From: G025836975 sp040391135
Lineage (GTDB): Bacteria; Pseudomonadota; Gammaproteobacteria; Burkholderiales; Burkholderiaceae_B
Assembly: GCA_040391135.1 (NCBI GenBank)
Contig: JBEBYL010000017.1
Location: forward strand, 3,029 to 67,028
DNA: 64,000 bases
Direction: 5' to 3'
The position numbers and the translations under genes were made by a program. This document shows positions 26,681-33,807 of the stretch, piece after piece (position 1 is the first letter of the stretch; every line of letters starts with the position of its first letter). The notes beneath the pieces are model-generated. The model worked only from the letters and a program-made list of their open reading frames with translations, was not told the DNA's origin and did no database searches.

Positions 26681-27422
26681 CCTGCTGGGCACCGGCAGCG
26701 CTGCCCAGGTGCCTGTCTACAACTGCGGCTGCGCCGCCTGCCAGCGCGCCCGAACGGCGCCGCAGCACCGCCGCGGCCCGTGTTCCGCATTGATCGAATG
26801 CGGGACGGGGCGTTGGCTGATCGATGCCGGCCTGACGGATCTGACGGAGCGTTTTCCGCCGGGCAGCCTTAGCGGCATCATTCAAACCCACTACCACGCC
26901 GACCATGCGCAAGGGCTGCTGCATTTGCGCTGGGGCAGAGGCTTGCGCATACCCGTACTGGGTCCGCCCGACCCGGAAGGGCTGGCCGACCTGTACAAGC
27001 ACCCCGGTATCCTGGATTTTTCGCGGACACTAAAGGCATTCGAGCCGGTGCCTTTGGATGGGCTGACAGTGACGCCGCTGCCCTTGATGCATTCCAAGCT
27101 GACCTATGGCTATGTGTTCGACGATGGCGCGCAGCGCCATGCCTACCTGACCGATACGGTGGGGCTGCCGCCGGACACCCTGGATTATCTGAAGCCGAGG
27201 CCGTTGGATCTATTGGTGCTGGATTGCTCGTATCCGCCCATGCCGGATGCGCCGCGCAACCATAACGATTTGACTCGGGCATTGGAGATTGTGTCTTCCA
27301 TGAGCATAAAGAAAACCGTGCTGACGCATATAGGCCATGATTTCGATACTTGGCTGATGGAGTATGGCAATACGCTGCCGGCAGGTGTTCTTGTGGGGGC
27401 TGACGGCGACGTATTTGGCTAG
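26670..27422 (+). CDS. phnP: Phosphoribosyl 1,2-cyclic phosphate phosphodiesterase PhnP
   Basis: A 250-aa metallo-beta-lactamase-fold enzyme that opens the cyclic phosphate left by C-P lyase. The HxHxDH motif is THYHADH (His74, His76, Asp78, His79). Cysteines 19, 21 and 24 (NCGCAAC) match the extra zinc site of E. coli PhnP. Length equals the family norm, so the gene is whole. Its last codons and TAG stop lie in a 23-base sequence that recurs at 28132. phnO is absent between phnN and phnP. Confidence 0.94.
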   Translation: MRLSLLGTGSAAQVPVYNCGCAACQRARTAPQHRRGPCSALIECGTGRWLIDAGLTDLTERFPPGSLSGIIQTHYHADHAQGLLHLRWGRGLRIPVLGPPDPEGLADLYKHPGILDFSRTLKAFEPVPLDGLTVTPLPLMHSKLTYGYVFDDGAQRHAYLTDTVGLPPDTLDYLKPRPLDLLVLDCSYPPMPDAPRNHNDLTRALEIVSSMSIKKTVLTHIGHDFDTWLMEYGNTLPAGVLVGADGDVFG

Positions 27423-27427
27423 CTGAT
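27405..27427. repeat. 23-bp direct repeat, left copy (phnP 3' end)
   Basis: GGCGACGTATTTGGC followed by TAG and CTGAT. The same 23 bases occur at 28132-28154 with two substitutions (TAG becomes CAA), in the same orientation. The left copy includes the phnP stop codon. The two copies bracket the toxin-antitoxin pair, suggesting the ends of an inserted or duplicated segment. Confidence 0.75.
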
Positions 27428-27460
27428 GACAAAAGGCACACATTCCTCTATACTTTCAGT

Positions 27461-27754
27461 ATGAAACCATTCCGGTGGAGCCCTGAAAAAGGGGATACGC
27501 TCAAGGCTGAACGCGGCATATCGTTCGAAGCCATTGTGGTCGCCATCGAATCAGGTGGGCTGCTCGATATTCTGGCTCACCCGAACGTAGCCAAATATCC
27601 AAGACAGCAGATTCTTGTTGTTGGCTATGAAGGCTACGTCTATTTGGTGCCCTATGTCGAAGAAGAGACCTGTCTTTTTCTGAAAACGATCATTCCCAGC
27701 CGTAAAGCCACACGGGACTATCTGAATCGAGGTGAATCTGATGCCCAAGACTGA
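27461..27754 (+). CDS. BrnT-like toxin of a type II toxin-antitoxin pair
   Basis: A 97-aa protein with the BrnT-like layout: FRWSPEKGDTLKAERGISFEAIVVAIESGG near the start (compare the family's W-x-P-x-K and GISFE words), a central beta-rich part (QILVVGYEGYVYLVPYVEE) and a basic end, FLKTIIPSRKATRDYL. BrnT toxins are RelE-fold ribonucleases. The next gene overlaps by 14 bases and encodes a ribbon-helix-helix-like protein, the expected antitoxin. Its codon use looks less GC-rich than that of the phn genes, which suggests acquisition by transfer. Confidence 0.7.
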   Translation: MKPFRWSPEKGDTLKAERGISFEAIVVAIESGGLLDILAHPNVAKYPRQQILVVGYEGYVYLVPYVEEETCLFLKTIIPSRKATRDYLNRGESDAQD

Positions 27755-28007
27755 CAGCTACGAACATGACATTCTGACCGCTTACGATGCAGGCCAACTC
27801 AAGTCAGTTGCAAGCAAAAATGAACTGGCACGCATTCGGGCAGCTGCTCGTGCAACCGCCATCAAAGATAAGCGCGTCAATATTCGCCTGTCGTCTGGTG
27901 ACTTGAACGATATTCAAGTCAAAGCGCTTGAAGAAGGCGTTCCATATCAAACGCTGATTGCCAGCGTACTGCACAAATACGTCACCGGCCGCTTGCAAGA
28001 GCGCTAG
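27741..28007 (+). CDS. CopG-like antitoxin
   Basis: An 88-aa partner of the preceding toxin gene. The C-terminal half (KRVNIRLSSGDLNDIQVKALEEGVPYQTLIASVLHKYVTGRL) has the ribbon-helix-helix pattern of CopG/BrnA-type antitoxins: a short beta strand, then two helices. The N-terminal half would bind the toxin. GAGGTG six bases before the ATG at 27741 favours it over the GTG at 27732. Such antitoxins usually repress their own operon. Confidence 0.75.
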   Translation: MPKTDSYEHDILTAYDAGQLKSVASKNELARIRAAARATAIKDKRVNIRLSSGDLNDIQVKALEEGVPYQTLIASVLHKYVTGRLQER

Positions 28008-28240
28008 GCCGCCTCGCGCCGTGTCCCAGTTATCTTTGGCGGCATGGTAGCTGATCCCGGATGGCCGCTCACTGTAGTTTGCTGAAGCAATGTTCCACAC
28101 ATTGATGTTGGCATTTCCATTTGAACTCCAGGGCGACGTATTTGGCCAACTGATCCGTTTGCCTAGCTCGGGATTTCCGAATTGGCCCATGGCTTGTGTG
28201 CGGGCACACTGCAATCCTGATTGTTTGCCGGGAGAGCATC
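28008..28240. other. Intergenic remnant between the TA pair and the Tad locus
   Basis: This 233-base gap has no plus-strand gene. On the minus strand, 28013-28150 reads through without stop as a peptide containing GNANINVWNIASANYSERPSGIS and HAAKDNWDTA, which looks more like real protein than a shadow frame. It has no start or partner. It may be a gene fragment carried in with the toxin-antitoxin cassette. The right 23-bp repeat lies inside it. Confidence 0.35.
28132..28154. repeat. 23-bp direct repeat, right copy
   Basis: GGCGACGTATTTGGC then CAA and CTGAT, identical at 21 of 23 positions to the copy at the phnP 3' end. Sequences outside the repeat differ on both sides, so it is not part of a longer duplication visible here. 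Confidence 0.75.
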
Positions 28241-28507
28241 GTGCACAAAGAACGCCATGCGCAAAGCGGACAGGGCATGACCGAATACATCATCGTGGTG
28301 GCGCTGGTGGCGGTCGCGGCCATTGCGGTCTATCAAATGTTTGGACAGGTAGTGCGCTCGCAAACGGCGGCCATGGCCAAGGAACTGGCCGGCGAGGACG
28401 GTTCCGAGCAATCGCGCATGGCCCAGTCCGCCGCCGAGGCCGCCGCCGCTCAGACCGCCGCCAAAACCCTTAAGTCGTTCACAGGCAATTCAGGGGCCGG
28501 CCAATGA
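28241..28507 (+). CDS. Flp/type IVb pilin-like protein of the Tad locus
   Basis: An 88-aa prepilin. A short charged leader (MHKERHAQS) is followed by GQGMTEY, which fits the Flp motif G-x4-E-Y, then a hydrophobic helix YIIVVALVAVAAIAVYQMF. The remaining 50 residues are Ala/Gln/Ser-rich, longer than in classic Flp pilins. I use the GTG at 28241 with GGGAGAG just before it; ATG choices further upstream lack a ribosome site. The first gene of the Tad locus; it shares ATGA with the next gene. Confidence 0.78.
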   Translation: MHKERHAQSGQGMTEYIIVVALVAVAAIAVYQMFGQVVRSQTAAMAKELAGEDGSEQSRMAQSAAEAAAAQTAAKTLKSFTGNSGAGQ

Positions 28508-29838
28508 GCCCCGAAGCACATCGGAATGCGTCGACCGCCGCGCAGCAAGGGCAGGCCATGGTGCTGGGCATGCTGCTGGCAGGAATCGCCCTGATCGCCT
28601 TCGTTCGCTACTTTTCAACCGGACAGGTGGTTGCTGCAAAGGCCAGGCAGCTTCATGCGCTGGATGCGGCCGCCTACAGCGGCGCATTGATCCAGGCTCG
28701 AGCCCTTAACATGATGGCCTACATCAATCGCGCGCATGTGGGGCATCAGCTTGCATTGGCGCATCTGGTCACGCTTGGGTCTTGGGCCGCCCTGGGCGCT
28801 ACGCAGGCGCGTCAGTTGGGCAGCGGCAATCCGCCGCTTCATCTCATTGCCATGCTGTTCGGGCCTGGCCATGGGGCGGCCTATGCGGCAGCCAGCAAGG
28901 CCTACGGTCTGGAGCATCTTGCCGGATCCCAAGGCGGACTGGCACAGGCCTACTCCGCTCACGATCACGCCATCCGCAATGTATTGGCACGTGTCCAGGG
29001 CGACATCGCCCGCGAACTTCCCCAAACCCGGCGGGCGGGCATGCAAGCCGTGCTGGGCCACAATTATCCGGGCGTCGCGCCGGGCTCGAACTTTGACCTG
29101 ACTATCGATGACGACAACTGGCCAGGCTACGTGCAGGCATACTCGGGCCATGGGCCTTTGCGCGGCCTGGTGGACGAGGTCGCGCAGATGTACGGCTTCC
29201 TGTCGGCGCGCAATCACACTGCAGCCAACCCATGGATGGTGGATGGGCGCTGTCCCGCATCCAGGCACCAATTGCGCCGCCGTGGCGATACCCAACTGGA
29301 CGAGCAAGGCCGATGGCAGTCCATTGATACCGAGTCCTTTCACGCTTTGCGATCCAACCGCTGGATAGGCTGTTATCACCGTGAATATGCCATGGGGTGG
29401 GGCTGGATTCCCAGCGCGGCATCACAGACCATGGATCAGCCTCATGTCGATGATCCTCCGGACGATTTCTCAGCTCAGGATTTCTGGCGTTGGGTCCAAG
29501 AGGCCACCGACTGGAACATTGCATCGGGCAATGCCAATCCATTGGCTAATTCAAAAGCCTCCGCTGCCCGGCAGCGTTGGCAAGGCGGCGGTCTTCCCGC
29601 CTATCTCGACACGGCAGGCAACATGGCTGATCCAACCCTGCAATTCAGTGTGAGCCTTAGGCATGCAGGCCCCGAGGGCCTTGTCGTCACGGCGCGCAGC
29701 GCGGCCGAGACATACTATCAGCGGCCGGAAGCGCGTGGTGACGGGCTGCGCGAGACGGGTAATCTGTTCCATCCCTATTGGCAGGCAAGACTTGTGGCGC
29801 ATCACCGTTCGCCATGGCTGCAAAGGTCGTGGCCATGA
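28504..29838 (+). CDS. TadG-like membrane-anchored pilus assembly protein
   Basis: A 444-aa protein. After 15 polar residues, QQGQAMVLGMLLAGIALIAFVRYF forms one membrane helix with the GQ(A)-type start of TadE/TadG proteins. The following segment, ARQLHALDAAAYSGALIQARALNMMAYINRAHVGHQL, is the most conserved-looking part and occurs in TadG-like proteins. The rest is soluble, Trp- and His-rich, with no domain I recognise, presumably periplasmic. No von Willebrand domain, common in TadG, is obvious. It overlaps both neighbours by ATGA junctions. Confidence 0.65.
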   Translation: MSPEAHRNASTAAQQGQAMVLGMLLAGIALIAFVRYFSTGQVVAAKARQLHALDAAAYSGALIQARALNMMAYINRAHVGHQLALAHLVTLGSWAALGATQARQLGSGNPPLHLIAMLFGPGHGAAYAAASKAYGLEHLAGSQGGLAQAYSAHDHAIRNVLARVQGDIARELPQTRRAGMQAVLGHNYPGVAPGSNFDLTIDDDNWPGYVQAYSGHGPLRGLVDEVAQMYGFLSARNHTAANPWMVDGRCPASRHQLRRRGDTQLDEQGRWQSIDTESFHALRSNRWIGCYHREYAMGWGWIPSAASQTMDQPHVDDPPDDFSAQDFWRWVQEATDWNIASGNANPLANSKASAARQRWQGGGLPAYLDTAGNMADPTLQFSVSLRHAGPEGLVVTARSAAETYYQRPEARGDGLRETGNLFHPYWQARLVAHHRSPWLQRSWP

Positions 29839-30626
29839 CCATTTCTTATTGGCGCGCACCTGCGACTGCGATCAACCGCCAGCCGCTTGCCTCCAGACAA
29901 AGCGGCCAGGCGATGGCGGAAGGCATTGCCGTGCTGGGCGTGCTGCTTTCCATTTATGGAGCTATAGCGTGGCTGGGTCGCTTTCAGGACATGGCCTTGT
30001 CAGCACAGCATGCCAGCCGCCATGCCGCGTTCCAACAGGCGCGGTCCGGTACGGCGATCAAGCCCGAGAGTGTCATCCAGCATTATTTTTCCGGGCCAGC
30101 CCATCAGTGGGCCGATCGCCGCGGACAGCTTGTGCTGGGCGATAAGGGCAATGGCGTCGGGTTGTCCATCCATCGGCAAGTCCTGGGCTCTTATGCGCAG
30201 CCGGGCGGGCACGGCGAATCCGCTGAGGCCTTGCGCAATGATTGGGGCATACAGGATCCCGGCGTACTGCGTGTGGGCGTATCGCTGTCGGGCACTTTGC
30301 CGTTGCAGGGCCATCATTCGACGGAATCAGGCAGGTTCCACGCCGATATCGGCTATCCGCCCACGAGCCGGCATACGGCCATCCTGACGGGTGCGGGCCA
30401 TGCTTCTGGCGATACACAGGTCCAGCAGGTATTGGGGCGGTCCCCGCTTGCCTGGGGCAGTAGCGCCAGCGCATCCTACACCGCCGGTGGCAGAATCGCA
30501 GCCATCATGAACAAGGTGGACTCGGCTTGGAATCGCCCCGCGCCCGAGTTCGACTGGCTGGCTTCTTGGGCGGGACGGGTGCCTGAGCATCATCTAACCA
30601 CTACAGGGCGGCAGCATGATCGATGA
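29835..30626 (+). CDS. TadE-like pseudopilin
   Basis: A 263-aa protein with the TadE-type N-terminus RQSGQAMAEGIAVLGVLLSIYGAIAW: a basic leader, G-Q-A-M-x-E processing motif and a hydrophobic helix. The rest is soluble and Gly/His-rich without recognised domains. TadE-like pseudopilins are processed by the prepilin peptidase and assist Flp fibre assembly. The ATG at 29835 overlaps the TadG-like gene by 4 bases; it overlaps the next gene by 11. Confidence 0.7.
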   Translation: MTISYWRAPATAINRQPLASRQSGQAMAEGIAVLGVLLSIYGAIAWLGRFQDMALSAQHASRHAAFQQARSGTAIKPESVIQHYFSGPAHQWADRRGQLVLGDKGNGVGLSIHRQVLGSYAQPGGHGESAEALRNDWGIQDPGVLRVGVSLSGTLPLQGHHSTESGRFHADIGYPPTSRHTAILTGAGHASGDTQVQQVLGRSPLAWGSSASASYTAGGRIAAIMNKVDSAWNRPAPEFDWLASWAGRVPEHHLTTTGRQHDR

Positions 30627-31353
30627 TTCCGGCCCCCATGCCGGCCATGGCAAGGCGAGCTTCGAACGGCGGCGGCTGGCGGGCCGAGTGCTCCGCCTTG
30701 GCTTGCTGGCATGCCTCTGGATGACTTCCGCCGCCTGGGCCGTTCAAGCCGTGCCGGAGCGCTTGAATTCACTTGCCGTGCAAGGACTGCGCTGGGAGCC
30801 CGTTCAATCCATGTCCATGTCAGGCGTGCCCACGCACTTCAAGCCTTTTTCCTCCGATGACGCGATGCTTACGGTGGCCCAATCGCTGGCCGCGCATTCC
30901 GGCCTTTTCCAGCGCGTGCTCGCAGTGAAGGACACGATTATCTTGTCGGGATTGCAGGCCGATTGGCATTGGCTGGCCCGGGTAGACACCGTGGCCGCTG
31001 GTGCGGCGGGCTATGTATCGGCGATGCGCATCGGCCTCGATTCAATCAACGCCGGGCAAATCGAGGCCGAGCCTGGATTCACATGGCTGCCGGCCCCGGC
31101 ACAGCGCCGCTTCGCTTACCGCAGCAGCTCGCCTTCCCCAACGGTGGCGCAGTATATCTACAGCATAGGCTTGCCCATGCAGGCACTTACCGCCTATGTC
31201 CGTCGGCAGTTGCGCGCTGAAGGCTGGGAGCTCGAACAGGCCATCGCCGGGCTGGCAGGCCATAGCGTCTGGCGGCGGTCAACGTCCCGCCTGATGTTGT
31301 TTCCGCAGGAAGGGCCTGCGGGTACCGACTTGTATGTCCATCATGTTGAGTAG
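30616..31353 (+). CDS. Unrecognised exported protein within the Tad locus
   Basis: A 245-aa protein with a basic N-terminus and a signal-like segment LGLLACLWMTSAAWAVQA (about residues 28-45), so it is probably periplasmic. The body alternates short hydrophobic strands with charged loops and contains HWLARVDTVAAGAAGYVSAMRIG and YSIGLPMQALTAYVRRQLRAEGWE. I do not recognise a family. Its overlap with the TadE-like gene and its place before cpaB suggest a role in the pilus system. Confidence 0.7.
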   Translation: MIDDSGPHAGHGKASFERRRLAGRVLRLGLLACLWMTSAAWAVQAVPERLNSLAVQGLRWEPVQSMSMSGVPTHFKPFSSDDAMLTVAQSLAAHSGLFQRVLAVKDTIILSGLQADWHWLARVDTVAAGAAGYVSAMRIGLDSINAGQIEAEPGFTWLPAPAQRRFAYRSSSPSPTVAQYIYSIGLPMQALTAYVRRQLRAEGWELEQAIAGLAGHSVWRRSTSRLMLFPQEGPAGTDLYVHHVE

Positions 31354-31368
31354 ATAAAGGGAGGCTTC

Positions 31369-32349
31369 ATGCGGCCGTTCGTATTCAACCGGTCGGTGGC
31401 TATGCTGCTGTTTGCCCTGGCAGCGGGCTTATGTTCGGCTTGGGCTGCACGGCAGTATCTTCAAGACCGTGCCCAACTCATCGAAGATCGGGCCAAAGTC
31501 CCCATGGCTCAGCGTATTGTCGCTGCCCAGGATCTGCCGGCGGGAACACGTCTTGAACCCGCGCATCTGGTGATACGGTCATTTCCGGCCGCTCTGGTTT
31601 CCAGCGACAGCCTGCCGCCCGAACGCTATACCGAGCTTAGCGGCACAGTGCTGCGTGCGCCATTGCGCTCGGGCGATCCGGTCTTGCCGGTTCATGCGGC
31701 GGCACACCAGCCGGGCGCGTTCTCCAGCTATCTTGCTTCGGGGCGGCGGGCCATCACGATGCCGGTCGATGCCATCAATTCGGTGTCTGGACTGTTGCAG
31801 CCGGGCGATCTCATCGATCTGTATGTTTCGTTTGAATATCAACGGCGCCGGATTACCGCACCCTTGCTGCAAGGCGTCCTGGTTCTCGCAACGGGGTCCA
31901 CCACGCAGCATGCTCTCGACTCCGGAAACAAGCTCTCCATTCCGTATGCCACGGTGACACTCGACACCGCGCCCGAGGATGCTGTCAAGCTGGTGGCGGC
32001 AAGGCAAAGCGGGACCATTACGGCCGTACTGCGGCCCCCGCATGATGGTGAATCGACGCAGAAGGCGGTACGCGGCGATCTGGCCAGCCTGCTTGGGGTC
32101 AATAGGCCGCCGTCGGCAGCATCAAGGAAAGTCCCAGTCCTGTATGGAAACCAGGCCGTGCGCAGCGTACCCAGGCTGGTTCCATCGGCGGCGGTTGCTC
32201 AGGCCGCTGGCGTATTCGATCTGCCTTATGCTCCGGAACTGGTCAGCGCATGGATGCGCGAGGCAGCCCAAAGGCCGATGCCTGGCACTCTGGCCGATAC
32301 AGGTTTGTCTGATCTGCGCGGCGCCCTTGACGGCGTCGTATCTGAATAG
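31369..32349 (+). CDS. cpaB: Flp pilus assembly protein CpaB/RcpC
   Basis: A 326-aa protein. One N-terminal helix (SVAMLLFALAAGLCSAWAARQYL) anchors or exports it; then comes a SAF domain (QRIVAAQDLPAGTRLEPAHLVIR) and the RcpC region with RRAITMPVDAINSVSGLLQPGDLIDLYV. CpaB/RcpC works with the secretin in the periplasm, probably binding peptidoglycan. GGGAGG precedes the ATG. cpaC follows after nine bases. Confidence 0.92.
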   Translation: MRPFVFNRSVAMLLFALAAGLCSAWAARQYLQDRAQLIEDRAKVPMAQRIVAAQDLPAGTRLEPAHLVIRSFPAALVSSDSLPPERYTELSGTVLRAPLRSGDPVLPVHAAAHQPGAFSSYLASGRRAITMPVDAINSVSGLLQPGDLIDLYVSFEYQRRRITAPLLQGVLVLATGSTTQHALDSGNKLSIPYATVTLDTAPEDAVKLVAARQSGTITAVLRPPHDGESTQKAVRGDLASLLGVNRPPSAASRKVPVLYGNQAVRSVPRLVPSAAVAQAAGVFDLPYAPELVSAWMREAAQRPMPGTLADTGLSDLRGALDGVVSE

Positions 32350-32358
32350 GGCACGGCC

Positions 32359-33804
32359 ATGATGCGCCCATCTCAGCTCTTTCTATGCTGCCTGTTGCTG
32401 CTGGCGACATCTATCTGCTCCGCAGCCGGGCGGGACAGCCTGCTTAGCCTGCAAGCAGGCGAAGTCAAGGTGCTGGCGATACCAGACGTGGCGCGGGTAG
32501 CGGTCGGCGATGGGCATGTCATCAACGCGGTCGCCACCGATGATAGGGAAGTGATTGTGTTTGCGCGCAATGAAGGATCCAGCACCCTGCAGATATGGTC
32601 CGAAACGGGGCGTCGGCATCATTACCAGGTCGATGTCACGCCAGAGGGTACGCGCCGCGTCCAACAAGAGTTGCGCAGTGTCCTCGAGCGCATCCCGCAT
32701 GTCCGGATATCGGTGGTCGGCGAGAAACTGGTGGTGGAAGGGGATGATTTATCCGATGGTGATCGGGAACGCATCGCCGAGCTCTCGAAGCGCTATCCCT
32801 CGTTGTTGGATCTTACTGGCCAGGTCGGCTGGGATCGCATGGTGTTGCTGGATGTTCAAGTGGTAGAGGTGCCACGGGTCCAGTTGCAGGAGTTGGGCTT
32901 GCGCTGGAATACGGCTACGGCCGGCGGCTTGAACGCGGGACTGGCCTGGGACGGGGGCAGCAAGAGATGGGCCGAGCGTCCAGGGGAATCGACAATGCCC
33001 TTGGCGTTTCCCGCTACGGTTGCGGCGGGGTATTTCGGTGTGAATGCCTTGCTTTCGGCGCAGATCAATGCCATGGCGCAAACAGGCACGGCCGTCGTCC
33101 TGGCTCAGCCGCAGCTGTTGGCGCGCAGCGGCGCCACTGCCGAGTTCCTCGCCGGCGGTGAAGTCCCTTACTCTACCGTCGATGCCAACGGCAATGCCAA
33201 TACGGCATTCAAGCCCTACGGGGTCTCGCTGCGCATCACACCGCAAATCGAGCGCAACGGCGCCGTGCGTTCGCGCATCGAAGTCGAGGTCAGCTCGGTC
33301 GATACGTCTTTGTCTGTGCCTAACGGTCCATCGCTCAAAACCCGCCGGGCCGCCACTGAATTCAATGTGCGCTCGGGTCAGACCCTGGTACTGGCCGGAT
33401 TCTTGTCGCGCGAAGAATCGCGCAATGTGGACAAGGTGCCGGGGCTGGGCGACATCCCCATACTGGGTCCCTTGTTCCGATCGACGCGTTTCCAGCGCAA
33501 CGAGACCGAGCTGGCGATCTTCGTCACGCCGATTCTGGTCTCCGCGGATCACCCTGGTCTTGAGCAGCGGGTCCGCAACAGCCGTGAAATCCTCGATGCC
33601 AGCTTCCCCGAGCCTCCGCGCATGAACGTACGGTTGTCTCCCCACGGCTCTTTGCCGGATGCGCTTGCACCGGCGGTCCAGCATTCCTGGAACCCCTGGG
33701 CCGGAGAAGGTTCTCAATGGAGCAAGGGACATGAGATGACGTTGCCTGTCGTCCAGGAAAGCATCATACGGGTAGGTACGAACCGGCAGGCCTTTACGGA
33801 GTAA
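32359..33804 (+). CDS. cpaC: Outer-membrane secretin CpaC/RcpA
   Basis: A 481-aa secretin with signal peptide (FLCCLLLLATSICSAAG), a pilus-and-secretin N-terminal domain (LQAGEVKVLAIPDVARVAVGDGHVINAVATDDREVIVFA) and a C-terminal secretin domain with VLAQPQLLARSGATAEFLAGGEVPY and TLVLAGFLSREESRNVDKVPGLGDIPILGPLFRS. It forms the outer-membrane pore for the Flp pilus. Length and order are typical. The stop is three bases before the ATPase gene. Confidence 0.94.
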   Translation: MMRPSQLFLCCLLLLATSICSAAGRDSLLSLQAGEVKVLAIPDVARVAVGDGHVINAVATDDREVIVFARNEGSSTLQIWSETGRRHHYQVDVTPEGTRRVQQELRSVLERIPHVRISVVGEKLVVEGDDLSDGDRERIAELSKRYPSLLDLTGQVGWDRMVLLDVQVVEVPRVQLQELGLRWNTATAGGLNAGLAWDGGSKRWAERPGESTMPLAFPATVAAGYFGVNALLSAQINAMAQTGTAVVLAQPQLLARSGATAEFLAGGEVPYSTVDANGNANTAFKPYGVSLRITPQIERNGAVRSRIEVEVSSVDTSLSVPNGPSLKTRRAATEFNVRSGQTLVLAGFLSREESRNVDKVPGLGDIPILGPLFRSTRFQRNETELAIFVTPILVSADHPGLEQRVRNSREILDASFPEPPRMNVRLSPHGSLPDALAPAVQHSWNPWAGEGSQWSKGHEMTLPVVQESIIRVGTNRQAFTE

Positions 33805-33807
33805 GCG

